Shown piece by piece: positions 1-6,007 of a stretch of 22,953 nt of DNA. The notes beneath the pieces were generated by a model. That model ran no database searches and was not told the DNA's origin. It saw only the letters and a list, made by a program, of their open reading frames with translations. Made by a program: the position numbers and the translations under genes. The DNA comes from Candidatus Nitrosotenuis sp. (GTDB lineage: Archaea > Thermoproteota > Nitrososphaeria > Nitrososphaerales > Nitrosopumilaceae): contig JAHEXS010000005.1 of NCBI GenBank assembly GCA_023252015.1, positions 1 through 22,953 on the forward strand, given 5' to 3'. Every line of letters begins with the position of its first letter. Positions within the stretch are counted from its first letter, which is position 1.

Positions 1-481
1 TGGTCTTTTCTGGATCGGAGTAAGGCGACATTGTGTTTTTTGATCTTATCACACCAAAATTCAGCAACGACGGCGAGATTTTCACAAATCGGAACTGATA
101 TCCTGAAATGGTGACTGGCTTGGCACGGAACAATGAATCGCTAATAACCTCGTCGATTGTAAAGTATTCGTGTGTCATGTTGTTAAGCTTCAGCGCCGTG
201 TGGAGACCAAAATACCAGTTCTTCACACCCTTCAGCTCAAGCCCCTTTGCAACAAGCTCCAGATGGTTGTACTTGCTCTTCTTCATCTTTGCGTCTTCCA
301 GCGACTTGATATAGAATATTCCACGGAATATTCTCACCATATACTTCATTTTCAGAAGATAGTGGACGGCCGACTCGTACTTCATCTTGAACAGCTTGCA
401 GTATTCTTTCAACTCCTTAGAAGTCACAAACTCCTTCTTCTCTAACCATAGTTTCTCTAGTAATACGGTCGTTCTCATCAT
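1..481 (-). CDS. AbiEi-family antitoxin / transcriptional repressor, partial
   Basis: This minus-strand frame opens with two consecutive ATG codons (481 and 478) and stays open to the window edge, so about 160 residues are seen and the C-terminus is missing. The first ~60 residues form a small basic winged-helix-like domain (EFVTSKELKEYCKLF, then a basic RIFRGIFYIK strand). A second domain has NWYFGLHTALKLN and ends with the YSDPEKT motif typical of AbiEi antitoxins. In characterised type IV toxin-antitoxin pairs, AbiEi represses its own promoter and AbiEii is a nucleotidyltransferase toxin encoded just downstream. Any toxin gene here would lie left of position 1, so a solitary regulator cannot be excluded. 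Repeated motifs over the start codon support autoregulation. The gene sits beside a tRNA and an integrase remnant, which suggests it belongs to an accessory element. Confidence 0.75.
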   Translation of the reverse strand, partial: MMRTTVLLEKLWLEKKEFVTSKELKEYCKLFKMKYESAVHYLLKMKYMVRIFRGIFYIKSLEDAKMKKSKYNHLELVAKGLELKGVKNWYFGLHTALKLNNMTHEYFTIDEVISDSLFRAKPVTISGYQFRFVKISPSLLNFGVIRSKNTMSPYSDPEKT

Positions 482-558
482 ATATCACAACCTACCATAA
501 AATGGTCTATAGTGATATATATCGTTATAGACCAAAAAATGGTATATTATGATATATG
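479..558. promoter_or_regulatory. Operator array for the AbiEi-like gene
   Basis: A 30-bp near-palindrome spans 504-533: GGTCTATA and TATAGACC arms around a GATATATATC core, broken only at two symmetric positions on each side. The half-site, roughly ATGGT-N3-T-N2-TGATATAT, occurs on the plus strand at 502-521 and 539-558 and on the minus strand at 479-498. The last copy covers the start codon of the AbiEi-like gene. A fourth, slightly divergent copy is the other arm of the palindrome. The palindrome lies about 23-52 nt upstream of the start, where the TATA box of a leaderless gene would be. Binding by the gene's own product is inference from AbiEi autoregulation. Confidence 0.6.
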
Positions 559-600
559 TAATGCTAGCTTAAATCTATGATATCTTAGCGGAATCGCACA

Positions 601-765
601 CCCGCAACCTAGTTCTTGACACACGCAACATCTGGATGGTGAACTGGCAAGCAACTAGTGACAACTGCGGAAGATGCAGAGCGGTTGATTCTTGATGGTT
701 GGCAATACATCGCGACTCTACCAAATCAGAAAGTTGTCGTCAAGCAACAAAGGTTCCCGGAATAA
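601..765 (+). pseudogene. Decayed integrase C-terminal fragment
   Basis: The frame open from 643 to the TAA at 763-765 encodes about 40 residues, including QLVTTAEDAERLI and DGWQYIATLPNQKVVVK. This resembles the tail found after the catalytic domain of many archaeal tyrosine recombinases, typically a TxEEAxxLIExGxxYV-like helix and strand. A TGA at 640-642 interrupts the frame, and the preceding ~40 bases read only as possible degenerate integrase sequence in another frame. There is no start codon, ribosome site or catalytic Arg-His-Arg-Tyr set, so it cannot be a working enzyme. It ends 10 bp from the 3' end of the tRNA-Arg gene, where element integrases commonly lie. The family call rests on remembered tail resemblance only. 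Confidence 0.45.
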
Positions 766-774
766 CTGTTGAAG

Positions 775-849
775 CGGGCCCGAAGGGACTCGAACCCTCG
801 ACCTAATGCTCCGCAAGCATTCGCACTATCCAAGCTGTGCAACGGGCCC
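775..849 (-). tRNA. tRNA-Arg (anticodon GCG)
   Basis: The minus strand folds as a complete 75-nt cloverleaf. The acceptor stem is GGGCCCG/CGGGCCC, the D stem GCAC/GTGC, and the anticodon stem AATGC/GCATT holds the loop TTGCGGA with anticodon GCG. A five-base variable region is followed by the T arm GAGGG-TTCGAGT-CCCTT and discriminator G. The CCA end is not encoded and no intron is present. It decodes CGC arginine codons. Its 3' end faces the integrase fragment, so the T-arm half is the likely integration target of the element on the left. Confidence 0.95.
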
Positions 850-870
850 AAAAACCAAGCCAATTCAAAT

Positions 871-878
871 TTTTAAAA
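871..878 (-). promoter_or_regulatory. TATA-like box of tRNA-Arg
   Basis: The palindromic octamer TTTTAAAA is centred about 25 nt upstream of the tRNA 5' end, the expected spacing for an archaeal box A. It lies between the tRNA and the stop codon of the aquaporin gene, in a short AT-rich gap. Confidence 0.5.
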
Positions 879-898
879 GTGTTTGTAGTTTGAAAAAT

Positions 899-1609
899 CT
901 AGGCAGATTGCTCTGTTTCTACCTTTTTGACAAAGACATAATTCATGATCAGACCTGCAATGATTGCGCCGATTATCGGTCCTGCCCAGTAAATCCAGTG
1001 AAAATCCCAGTAGCCAGATATGAGTGCTGGGCCAAAAGTTCTTGCAGGATTTACGGATGCGCCCGTTAATGGAACGCCTACTAGGTGAATCAAAAATATC
1101 ATACCGCCAATTGCAAGGCCGTGCATTCCTGCGGATGCTTTTTTGTGGACGGCAGTCATGAATATTACGGTAACTAGGAAAAATGTCAAGATTAGCTCGA
1201 CTGCAAAACCAGACATTGCAGAATGATTCAGTAAATCGCTTGGTCCCCCTTGGGTTCCATAGTTAACTTTGGCTCCCAGGTCAGGTAAGATAGTTTTTAG
1301 CGAAAATGCAGCAATGATTGCGCCGATTATCTGAAATGCAATATATCCAATTCCATCTTTGATTCCAATTCTTCTTGTTACTAACATGGAGATTGTGACT
1401 GCCGGGTTGATGTGTGCACCAGATACATGGCCAAATGTGTATACCATCAGACCTATTGCAGCTCCATGTCCTATGGCAATCATAATAATTCCTTCAATTG
1501 ATAAGCCGGTTCCAAATGCAGCTGCTGCCATTACAACAGACAATGGTCCAAAGAACACCAAACAAAATGTTGCGATGGATTCTGCAAACCAAGCCCTTCC
1601 GTTTACCAT
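899..1609 (-). CDS. Aquaporin / MIP-family channel
   Basis: This is a membrane channel of the major intrinsic protein family, passing water or small neutral solutes. The 236-residue product has six hydrophobic helices and both half-helix signatures: GAHINPAVT (NPA at 68-70) and GASVNPARTFGPA (NPA at 187-189). Aligned by eye to E. coli AqpZ, the selectivity filter is H48, H175, A184 and R190, which differs from AqpZ (Phe, His, Thr, Arg) and from GlpF. I chose the ATG at 1609 because a TATA-like box at 1633-1640 is about 28 nt upstream. A TTG at 1633 would add eight residues but overlaps that box. The gene is monocistronic, with the tRNA downstream and the peroxiredoxin gene divergent. Family is certain; substrate is not. 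Confidence 0.9.
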   Translation of the reverse strand: MVNGRAWFAESIATFCLVFFGPLSVVMAAAAFGTGLSIEGIIMIAIGHGAAIGLMVYTFGHVSGAHINPAVTISMLVTRRIGIKDGIGYIAFQIIGAIIAAFSLKTILPDLGAKVNYGTQGGPSDLLNHSAMSGFAVELILTFFLVTVIFMTAVHKKASAGMHGLAIGGMIFLIHLVGVPLTGASVNPARTFGPALISGYWDFHWIYWAGPIIGAIIAGLIMNYVFVKKVETEQSA

Positions 1610-1632
1610 TAAAGACTGCCATGTAGCTTTCA

Positions 1633-1640
1633 ATATAAAA
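1633..1640 (-). promoter_or_regulatory. TATA-like box of the aquaporin gene
   Basis: The minus strand reads TTTTATAT, centred about 28 nt upstream of the ATG at 1609. The spacing fits a nearly leaderless transcript and argues against the TTG at 1633 as the start. Confidence 0.45.
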
Positions 1641-1707
1641 CATTATGGTCAATTTTGAGACAAAACGGTTCAAAAATAATTAATTATGGACTGGAATATC
1701 ATAAATC

Positions 1708-2166
1708 ATGATCACAGAAGGCGATCAAGAGCCAAAGTTTGAGCTCAATGACGCAAATGGAAAATTAGTAAAATCATCTGATTTCAAAGGAAAGAAACAT
1801 GTCGTTTACTTTTACCCAAGAGATTTTACACCAGGCTGCACAATAGAGGCAGATGAATTTTCTAAAGAATACAAAAAATTCCAAAAACAGAAAATAGAAA
1901 TCATCGGAATCAGTACAGATGATGTGGAATCACACAAGAAATTTGTCGACAAGATGAATATTCCATACGTTCTATTATCAGACCCAGAGGCAGATGTCTG
2001 CAAAAAATTTGGAGTTTGGGGCAAAAAACAGTTCATGGGAAAGGAGTACATGGGGGTCCAGAGGAGTACCTTCCTAGTAGATGAAAAGGGTAAAATTTTC
2101 AAGGCATTTCCAACGGTAAAACCAAAGGGTCATGCAGACGAAGTCCTACAAATATTAACAAATTAG
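1708..2166 (+). CDS. Peroxiredoxin, BCP/PrxQ family
   Basis: This cytoplasmic thiol peroxidase of the AhpC/TSA superfamily reduces hydrogen peroxide and organic hydroperoxides. The 152-residue length is normal for BCP/PrxQ. The peroxidatic motif PRDFTPGCT places the reactive cysteine at C44, and the thioredoxin-like strands YFYPRDF and IIGISTD are clear. The resolving cysteine found five residues later in many members is absent. The only other cysteine is C98 (DPEADVCKKFG), in the position used as resolving residue by another PrxQ subgroup, so an atypical two-Cys mechanism through C98 is likely. An ammonia oxidiser would use such an enzyme against oxidative by-products. The gene starts at an ATG after an AT-rich leader and converges on the proline-rich gene, with about 17 bp between stops. 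Confidence 0.93.
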   Translation: MITEGDQEPKFELNDANGKLVKSSDFKGKKHVVYFYPRDFTPGCTIEADEFSKEYKKFQKQKIEIIGISTDDVESHKKFVDKMNIPYVLLSDPEADVCKKFGVWGKKQFMGKEYMGVQRSTFLVDEKGKIFKAFPTVKPKGHADEVLQILTN

Positions 2167-2183
2167 AAAAGAAAGAAAAAGTT

Positions 2184-2963
2184 CTAGGAGGGTTTCCAGC
2201 CTTTTGGCATTGAGCCCATATTTGGTTTTGGTGCCGCTACAGGTTTCGGTTCAAATCCTTTTGGAAGAGATCCTCGTGTAGGTGATGCCGGTTGTGGTGC
2301 TGGTGTTTCCGCTCGCTGTTTTTCAGATTGTTGCAATCTTGTCAGATACTCCTTTTCGTACGCTTCAAGCTGTTCCCTCCTTGATTTTTGTTGTGCTTCG
2401 GATTCTGAGCTTGCTTGTGGGGTCGGATTTGGTTTTGGTGCCGGCTTTGGTGGCGGTGCAGTCGTTGTTTGTGCTGCAGCTCCAGTTGCCTTTATGCCAT
2501 AACCTGTGAATGTTTTGTTTACTGGATGATGTGCAAGTCGTTGTCTTGTTGCAAAGTATTTGTTTGAAGGTTGAGTGTAACCTGCTACCTTTGCTTTTTG
2601 CAAATTCCAGTCAGATGTAGGAACATCAACGTTTGTTGTGTGCAGTGATGCATAGTATCGGTTTGCTCCAGGAGTGTATCCAGGTATCTTTGTCTTGTAT
2701 ACGTGTGTGTCTGTCATTGATGCAAGCTTCCATTGTTCCCAGACTGCCAATTCAGTAGCTGGTTTAGCTTCTGGTTTTGGTGCGGGTGGAGGTGCAGTTG
2801 TTGTTGGCTTTGGTGGTGGTGCTTGTGTAGTTGGTTTTGGTTCTGGTGCTGGTTTTGGAGGGGTTGACTTTGTTTCAAACTGAGTTGCTAGTTTTGCGAG
2901 TCGTTCTTCTAACTCGGCAATTTTATTTTCAAGATCTTTTTTACTAGATTTAGTTCCAGCCAT
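2184..2963 (-). CDS. Proline-rich repeat protein A, unknown function
   Basis: I do not recognise this 259-residue protein. Residues 8-31 look like a short coiled coil (KDLENKIAELEERLAKLA), followed by a Pro/Lys/Thr-rich linker (about 33-70). A compact segment (71-160) contains two 33-residue-spaced repeats, KTKIPGYTPGANRYYASLH and KAKVAGYTQPSNKYFATRQ, then a partial third (TFTGYGI). A second proline-rich linker, a charged helical stretch (about 186-216) and a tail with GSLPKGF and GSMPKGW follow. There is no signal peptide or membrane segment, so it is probably cytoplasmic. The start ATG matches that of paralogue B, 780 bp away, with the same upstream box. Residues about 35-179 are identical to B at the DNA level. 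The architecture suggests a multimerising adaptor, which is inference. Confidence 0.8.
   Translation of the reverse strand: MAGTKSSKKDLENKIAELEERLAKLATQFETKSTPPKPAPEPKPTTQAPPPKPTTTAPPPAPKPEAKPATELAVWEQWKLASMTDTHVYKTKIPGYTPGANRYYASLHTTNVDVPTSDWNLQKAKVAGYTQPSNKYFATRQRLAHHPVNKTFTGYGIKATGAAAQTTTAPPPKPAPKPNPTPQASSESEAQQKSRREQLEAYEKEYLTRLQQSEKQRAETPAPQPASPTRGSLPKGFEPKPVAAPKPNMGSMPKGWKPS
2425..2860. repeat. 436-bp perfect direct repeat, copy 1
   Basis: Positions 2425-2860 match 3187-3622 base for base in a line-by-line comparison, at a constant offset of 762 bp. The repeat covers the proline-rich linker and the whole GYT-repeat segment of the two paralogues. Immediately outside it the genes diverge, including at synonymous positions. 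Confidence 0.9.
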
Positions 2964-2986
2964 GTGAATTTCCTGATACCATAATA

Positions 2987-3000
2987 GTTTATTTACATTT
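2987..3000 (-). promoter_or_regulatory. Promoter box of proline-rich gene A
   Basis: The minus strand reads AAATGTAAATAAAC, with the AT-rich core about 27-30 nt upstream of the ATG at 2963. The identical 14-mer stands at the same distance before paralogue B, while bases on either side differ. Conservation in otherwise diverged flanks supports a real promoter element, probably of leaderless transcripts. Confidence 0.5.
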
Positions 3001-3155
3001 TGTTCTGATGCAGACTAAGAATTCAATTATTTTTGCACAATATTGGAATTATTACAAAAAACATAACTGGATCATTGAAATTCCAAATTTCCAGATTTGG
3101 GCATAGCGATCAAAATCGGAATTAATTGAAAATATAGAATAAAATTGGAAATTTG

Positions 3156-3743
3156 TTAGAAACCTTTTGGTAGGCTACCGCGTGTTGGATTTGGTTTTGG
3201 TGCCGGCTTTGGTGGCGGTGCAGTCGTTGTTTGTGCTGCAGCTCCAGTTGCCTTTATGCCATAACCTGTGAATGTTTTGTTTACTGGATGATGTGCAAGT
3301 CGTTGTCTTGTTGCAAAGTATTTGTTTGAAGGTTGAGTGTAACCTGCTACCTTTGCTTTTTGCAAATTCCAGTCAGATGTAGGAACATCAACGTTTGTTG
3401 TGTGCAGTGATGCATAGTATCGGTTTGCTCCAGGAGTGTATCCAGGTATCTTTGTCTTGTATACGTGTGTGTCTGTCATTGATGCAAGCTTCCATTGTTC
3501 CCAGACTGCCAATTCAGTAGCTGGTTTAGCTTCTGGTTTTGGTGCGGGTGGAGGTGCAGTTGTTGTTGGCTTTGGTGGTGGTGCTTGTGTAGTTGGTTTT
3601 GGTTCTGGTGCTGGTTTTGGAGCCGGTGGTGGTGCTTGTGTAGTTGGTTTAGCTTCAAGTTGACTTGCTAATTTGGTAAGTTTTTCTTCCAATTCGGCAA
3701 TCTTGGTTTCTAGATCCTTTTTAGTGGATTTAGCACTAGACAT
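3156..3743 (-). CDS. Proline-rich repeat protein B, paralogue of A
   Basis: This 195-residue protein has the same plan as its neighbour: a short coiled coil (KDLETKIAELEEKLTKLASQ), a proline-rich linker with one extra PTTQAPPP-type unit, and the identical two-repeat GYT segment. It then jumps from the second linker to TRGSLPKGF and stops. It therefore lacks the charged helical stretch and final tail of A, as if an internal piece between two short PT-containing motifs had been lost. I chose the ATG at 3743 (MSSAKSTKKD) because it aligns with the start of A (MAGTKSSKKD); an upstream in-frame codon at 3755 would add four residues. Its middle is identical in DNA to A but its ends are only similar. 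Function is unknown. Confidence 0.78.
   Translation of the reverse strand: MSSAKSTKKDLETKIAELEEKLTKLASQLEAKPTTQAPPPAPKPAPEPKPTTQAPPPKPTTTAPPPAPKPEAKPATELAVWEQWKLASMTDTHVYKTKIPGYTPGANRYYASLHTTNVDVPTSDWNLQKAKVAGYTQPSNKYFATRQRLAHHPVNKTFTGYGIKATGAAAQTTTAPPPKPAPKPNPTRGSLPKGF
3187..3622. repeat. 436-bp perfect direct repeat, copy 2
   Basis: This is the second copy of the perfect repeat at 2425-2860, inside paralogue B. Its left limit is close to the point where B lacks the charged stretch present in A. Confidence 0.9.
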
Positions 3744-3765
3744 TTGAAATAACACAAGAACCGGG

Positions 3766-3779
3766 GTTTATTTACATTT
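3766..3779 (-). promoter_or_regulatory. Promoter box of proline-rich gene B
   Basis: The minus strand reads AAATGTAAATAAAC, identical to the box before paralogue A and at nearly the same distance (about 23 nt from its near edge to the ATG at 3743). Confidence 0.5.
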
Positions 3780-3837
3780 GGGTAATTGTCCGCTTGACAC
3801 GATCAAATTTAATAGATGCATGAGACTATACTAGCCG

Positions 3838-4215
3838 TTGGACGATTTTGAACGAGAGTTTCCAGATTTTGACTGGAAGAACACACCTGCCTATAAGCAT
3901 CCTGGCGGAAAGGATTGCCCATGCCCAAAACATGAATACATTAGAGAGCAAATCAATGTTGCAAAAACGGTGAACCAGTCAAGTAAGGAATCTGCAAGGG
4001 TCACACTCAAGTTTTGTCCTGAACACTACAAGGTATACATGGAAGAGGTCATTCCTTCAATGCCACTAAAATACAAGATTTTGACAAAAATTGCACTAAA
4101 GATTGGCGCAATCCAGCTTGAAAAACTAACACATATGCAATCAGATCTTTGCTTTTACTGCAAGTTTGGCTCAGGCGGACATGGAAGAAAACCAGAGATT
4201 CCGCCCATTCAATAA
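3838..4215 (+). CDS. Small cysteine-rich protein, putative zinc binder
   Basis: I do not recognise this 125-residue hypothetical protein. Its cysteines and histidines fall in three clusters: C27-P-C29 with H32, C60-P-E-H63, and C105-F-Y-C108, consistent with one or two bound metal ions. The N-terminus is acidic and aromatic (DDFEREFPDFDW), and the middle is a basic amphipathic stretch (MPLKYKILTKIALKIG). There is no signal peptide or clear membrane helix. The start is a TTG at 3838; an AAATTTAATA box at 3805-3814 lies about 28 nt upstream and the nearby ATG (3817) is out of frame. It is divergent from the proline-rich gene and convergent with the next small zinc-finger gene. Confidence 0.7.
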   Translation: MDDFEREFPDFDWKNTPAYKHPGGKDCPCPKHEYIREQINVAKTVNQSSKESARVTLKFCPEHYKVYMEEVIPSMPLKYKILTKIALKIGAIQLEKLTHMQSDLCFYCKFGSGGHGRKPEIPPIQ

Positions 4216-4229
4216 GATCAAAAATCAGT

Positions 4230-4460
4230 CTAGATAGGTCCAATCAGAATTTTCGGCTTGTTCGGAGTGTCATGATGACATTTTTTTCCGCAAAGAGGAC
4301 ATGTTTTCCTGTCCAAAAAGATGCACTGGCAAATGTGTGATTTTAGATAGCTTTCTCCGGTTTTTGTGTATTCGCCGGTTCCATTGCAAAAAGGGCATTG
4401 TGCTCCAAGAAGTTCAATTGTTCCGCCACCTTTGCAAACGACACACTTTTCCGTGCTCAA
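4230..4460 (-). CDS. Small zinc-ribbon protein with DnaJ-like CxxCxGxG knuckles
   Basis: This 76-residue protein carries nine cysteines in pairs. C6-V-V-C9-K-G-G-G and C22-P-F-C25-N-G-T-G match the CxxCxGxG knuckles of the DnaJ central domain. C44-Q-C46, then C54-P-L-C57 with C61 and two histidines, form a second likely site. Two zinc ions are therefore plausible. No J domain or enzyme domain is present, so a general DnaJ co-chaperone role is not supported; a small redox, RNA-binding or adaptor protein is possible. The start is a TTG at 4460, since no in-frame ATG precedes the first cysteine pair. It converges on the preceding cysteine-rich gene with about 14 bp between them. Function is unknown. 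Confidence 0.7.
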   Translation of the reverse strand: MSTEKCVVCKGGGTIELLGAQCPFCNGTGEYTKTGESYLKSHICQCIFLDRKTCPLCGKKCHHDTPNKPKILIGPI

Positions 4461-4535
4461 CTATCAGGGTTTGAGCAATCGCAATTAAAATGCCTTTGTT
4501 AAGCAAATTACAGAAAACATGGCGCCTAGTCAAGA

Positions 4536-4545
4536 TTTATACAAT
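4536..4545 (+). promoter_or_regulatory. TATA-like box of the UbiD-family gene
   Basis: TTTATACAAT is centred about 25 nt upstream of the in-frame GTG at 4565. It lies inside the longer reading frame that begins at the ATG at 4490, so it favours the GTG as the start of a leaderless message. Confidence 0.45.
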
Positions 4546-4564
4546 ATTTGGACAGACCAGCAAT

Positions 4565-6007
4565 GTGACAATAGAGGACACATCAGAATTTATCAAAGCG
4601 TTAGAAGATGCAGGAGAATTAAAACGAATCAAAACGCAGGTTGATGTAGATTTAGAAATTGCAGAAATCCTACGGAGGACAATGTATGCAAACGGTCCTG
4701 CAGTATTGTTTGAAAATGTAAGAAACTACGACATACCAGTTTTGGCAAACGCGTTTGGTTCTATGAAGAGATTACAGATAGGACTAGAGATGTCAGACTT
4801 TACGGAAATTGGACAGCGAATTGTAGACATGACAAAAATGGAAATCCCATCAGGAATACTAAACAAGCTAAAAAAACTTCCCGAGTTATCAAAGATGGGA
4901 GAAATTTTCCCAAAGCTGGAAAAAAGCGGGCCAGTAACTGAAGTTATTGACGAGTCGCCGTCGTTTAACAAAATCCCAATTCTAAAGACGTGGCACAAGG
5001 ATGCTAGTCGATTCATAACATTGGGTCTTGTTGCAACAAAACATCCTGAGACTGGAATTCGAAACCTAGGAGTATACAGGATGCAAATAGTCGATGATAA
5101 ACACGCGTTAATGCACTGGCAAAAGCACAAGCGTGGTGCACATCATCACGACATATCAAAAGAAAAAGGAGAAAAAATCGAGGTTGCAATAATAATTGGC
5201 GGAGACCCCGCAACTGTTTTTTCGGCAATAGCACCGGTGCCGGAGGGATTAGACAAGTACTTGTTTGCAGGAATTACACGACAAAAGGGAATCAAGATGG
5301 TAAAATGCAAGACAGTTGATCTTGAGGTTCCCGCAAATGCCGAAATTATTTTGGAAGGGTATGTAGACCCAAATGACGTAAGAGAAGAAGGGCCGTTTGG
5401 AGATCATACGGGATACTATACCCCAAAGGAACCATACCCAACATTTACGTTGACTGGAATAATGAGAAGACAAAAACCAGTTTACCTTACAACAATTGTC
5501 GGCAAGCCAATTCTAGAGGATGCATATATTGGAAAAGTAATCGAGCGGTCATTTCTCCCGCTGATCCGAATGTTTCAGCCAGAGGTGGTTGACTTTGCAA
5601 TGCCGGCGGCAGGATGGTTCCAGGGAATGGCAATTATTTCAATCAAAAAGCGTTATCCAGGACAGGCGAAAAAAGTCATGATGGGGCTTTGGGGCCTAGG
5701 ACAGCTTGTACTGACCAAAGTCTTTGTTGTAGTAGATGACGACATCAACGTCCACAGCATGGACGATGTCATTTGGGCAATAACGACACGGATGGATGCT
5801 GCGCGAGATACCATAATCATCAACAACGCTCCAACAGATACGCTTGACCCCGCATCTCCACTTGTGAACCTTGGCTCAAAGCTTGGAATTGATGCGACAC
5901 AAAAGACGAAAGAGGAAGGGTTCCAGCGAGAAATTCAAGAAAAAGTCGAAGTGGATGAAACAACAAAGAAACTTGTTGATTCCAAATGGTCCAGTTATGG
6001 ACTCTAG
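4565..6007 (+). CDS. UbiD-family decarboxylase, probable menaquinone biosynthesis
   Basis: This is a UbiD-type (de)carboxylase, a family that uses prenylated FMN made by UbiX and acts on aromatic or unsaturated acids. The 480-residue product begins TIEDTSEFIKALEDAGELKRI, the usual UbiD opening. It carries the cofactor-site segment RNLGVYRMQ (about 166-174), the basic/His-rich HWQKHKRGAHHH, and the conserved REEGPFGDHTGYY (about 273-285) with the catalytic glutamates. I chose the GTG at 4565 because a TATA-like box precedes it; the ATG at 4490 would add 25 residues not usual for the family. Its stop overlaps that of the convergent MqnC-like gene. That pairing suggests it decarboxylates the naphthoate intermediate of the futalosine pathway, but substrate cannot be read from sequence. 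Confidence 0.88.
   Translation: MTIEDTSEFIKALEDAGELKRIKTQVDVDLEIAEILRRTMYANGPAVLFENVRNYDIPVLANAFGSMKRLQIGLEMSDFTEIGQRIVDMTKMEIPSGILNKLKKLPELSKMGEIFPKLEKSGPVTEVIDESPSFNKIPILKTWHKDASRFITLGLVATKHPETGIRNLGVYRMQIVDDKHALMHWQKHKRGAHHHDISKEKGEKIEVAIIIGGDPATVFSAIAPVPEGLDKYLFAGITRQKGIKMVKCKTVDLEVPANAEIILEGYVDPNDVREEGPFGDHTGYYTPKEPYPTFTLTGIMRRQKPVYLTTIVGKPILEDAYIGKVIERSFLPLIRMFQPEVVDFAMPAAGWFQGMAIISIKKRYPGQAKKVMMGLWGLGQLVLTKVFVVVDDDINVHSMDDVIWAITTRMDAARDTIIINNAPTDTLDPASPLVNLGSKLGIDATQKTKEEGFQREIQEKVEVDETTKKLVDSKWSSYGL

Noticed and set aside
108..445. Two plus-strand reading frames of 68 and 91 residues
   Set aside because: They are antisense to the AbiEi-like gene, whose minus-strand frame shows a coherent two-domain protein with the YSDPEKT motif.
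775..849. Disruption or intron in the tRNA-Arg gene
   Set aside because: All stems pair and the anticodon loop has seven bases, so the gene is intact and intronless.
806..1069. 87-residue plus-strand frame
   Set aside because: It runs through the antisense of the tRNA and of the aquaporin C-terminus and shows no protein-like pattern.
2674..2883. Glycine/valine-rich plus-strand reading frame, repeated at 3436-3663
   Set aside because: It is the antisense of the proline-rich linkers of the two paralogues; the repetition simply follows the duplicated DNA.
2425..3622. Tandem repeat as CRISPR array or insertion sequence
   Set aside because: There are only two long coding copies, without spacers, terminal inverted repeats or a transposase.
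4490..4564. N-terminal extension of the UbiD-family protein from the ATG at 4490
   Set aside because: It contains a TATA-like box at the right distance from the GTG at 4565, and the added residues do not resemble UbiD.
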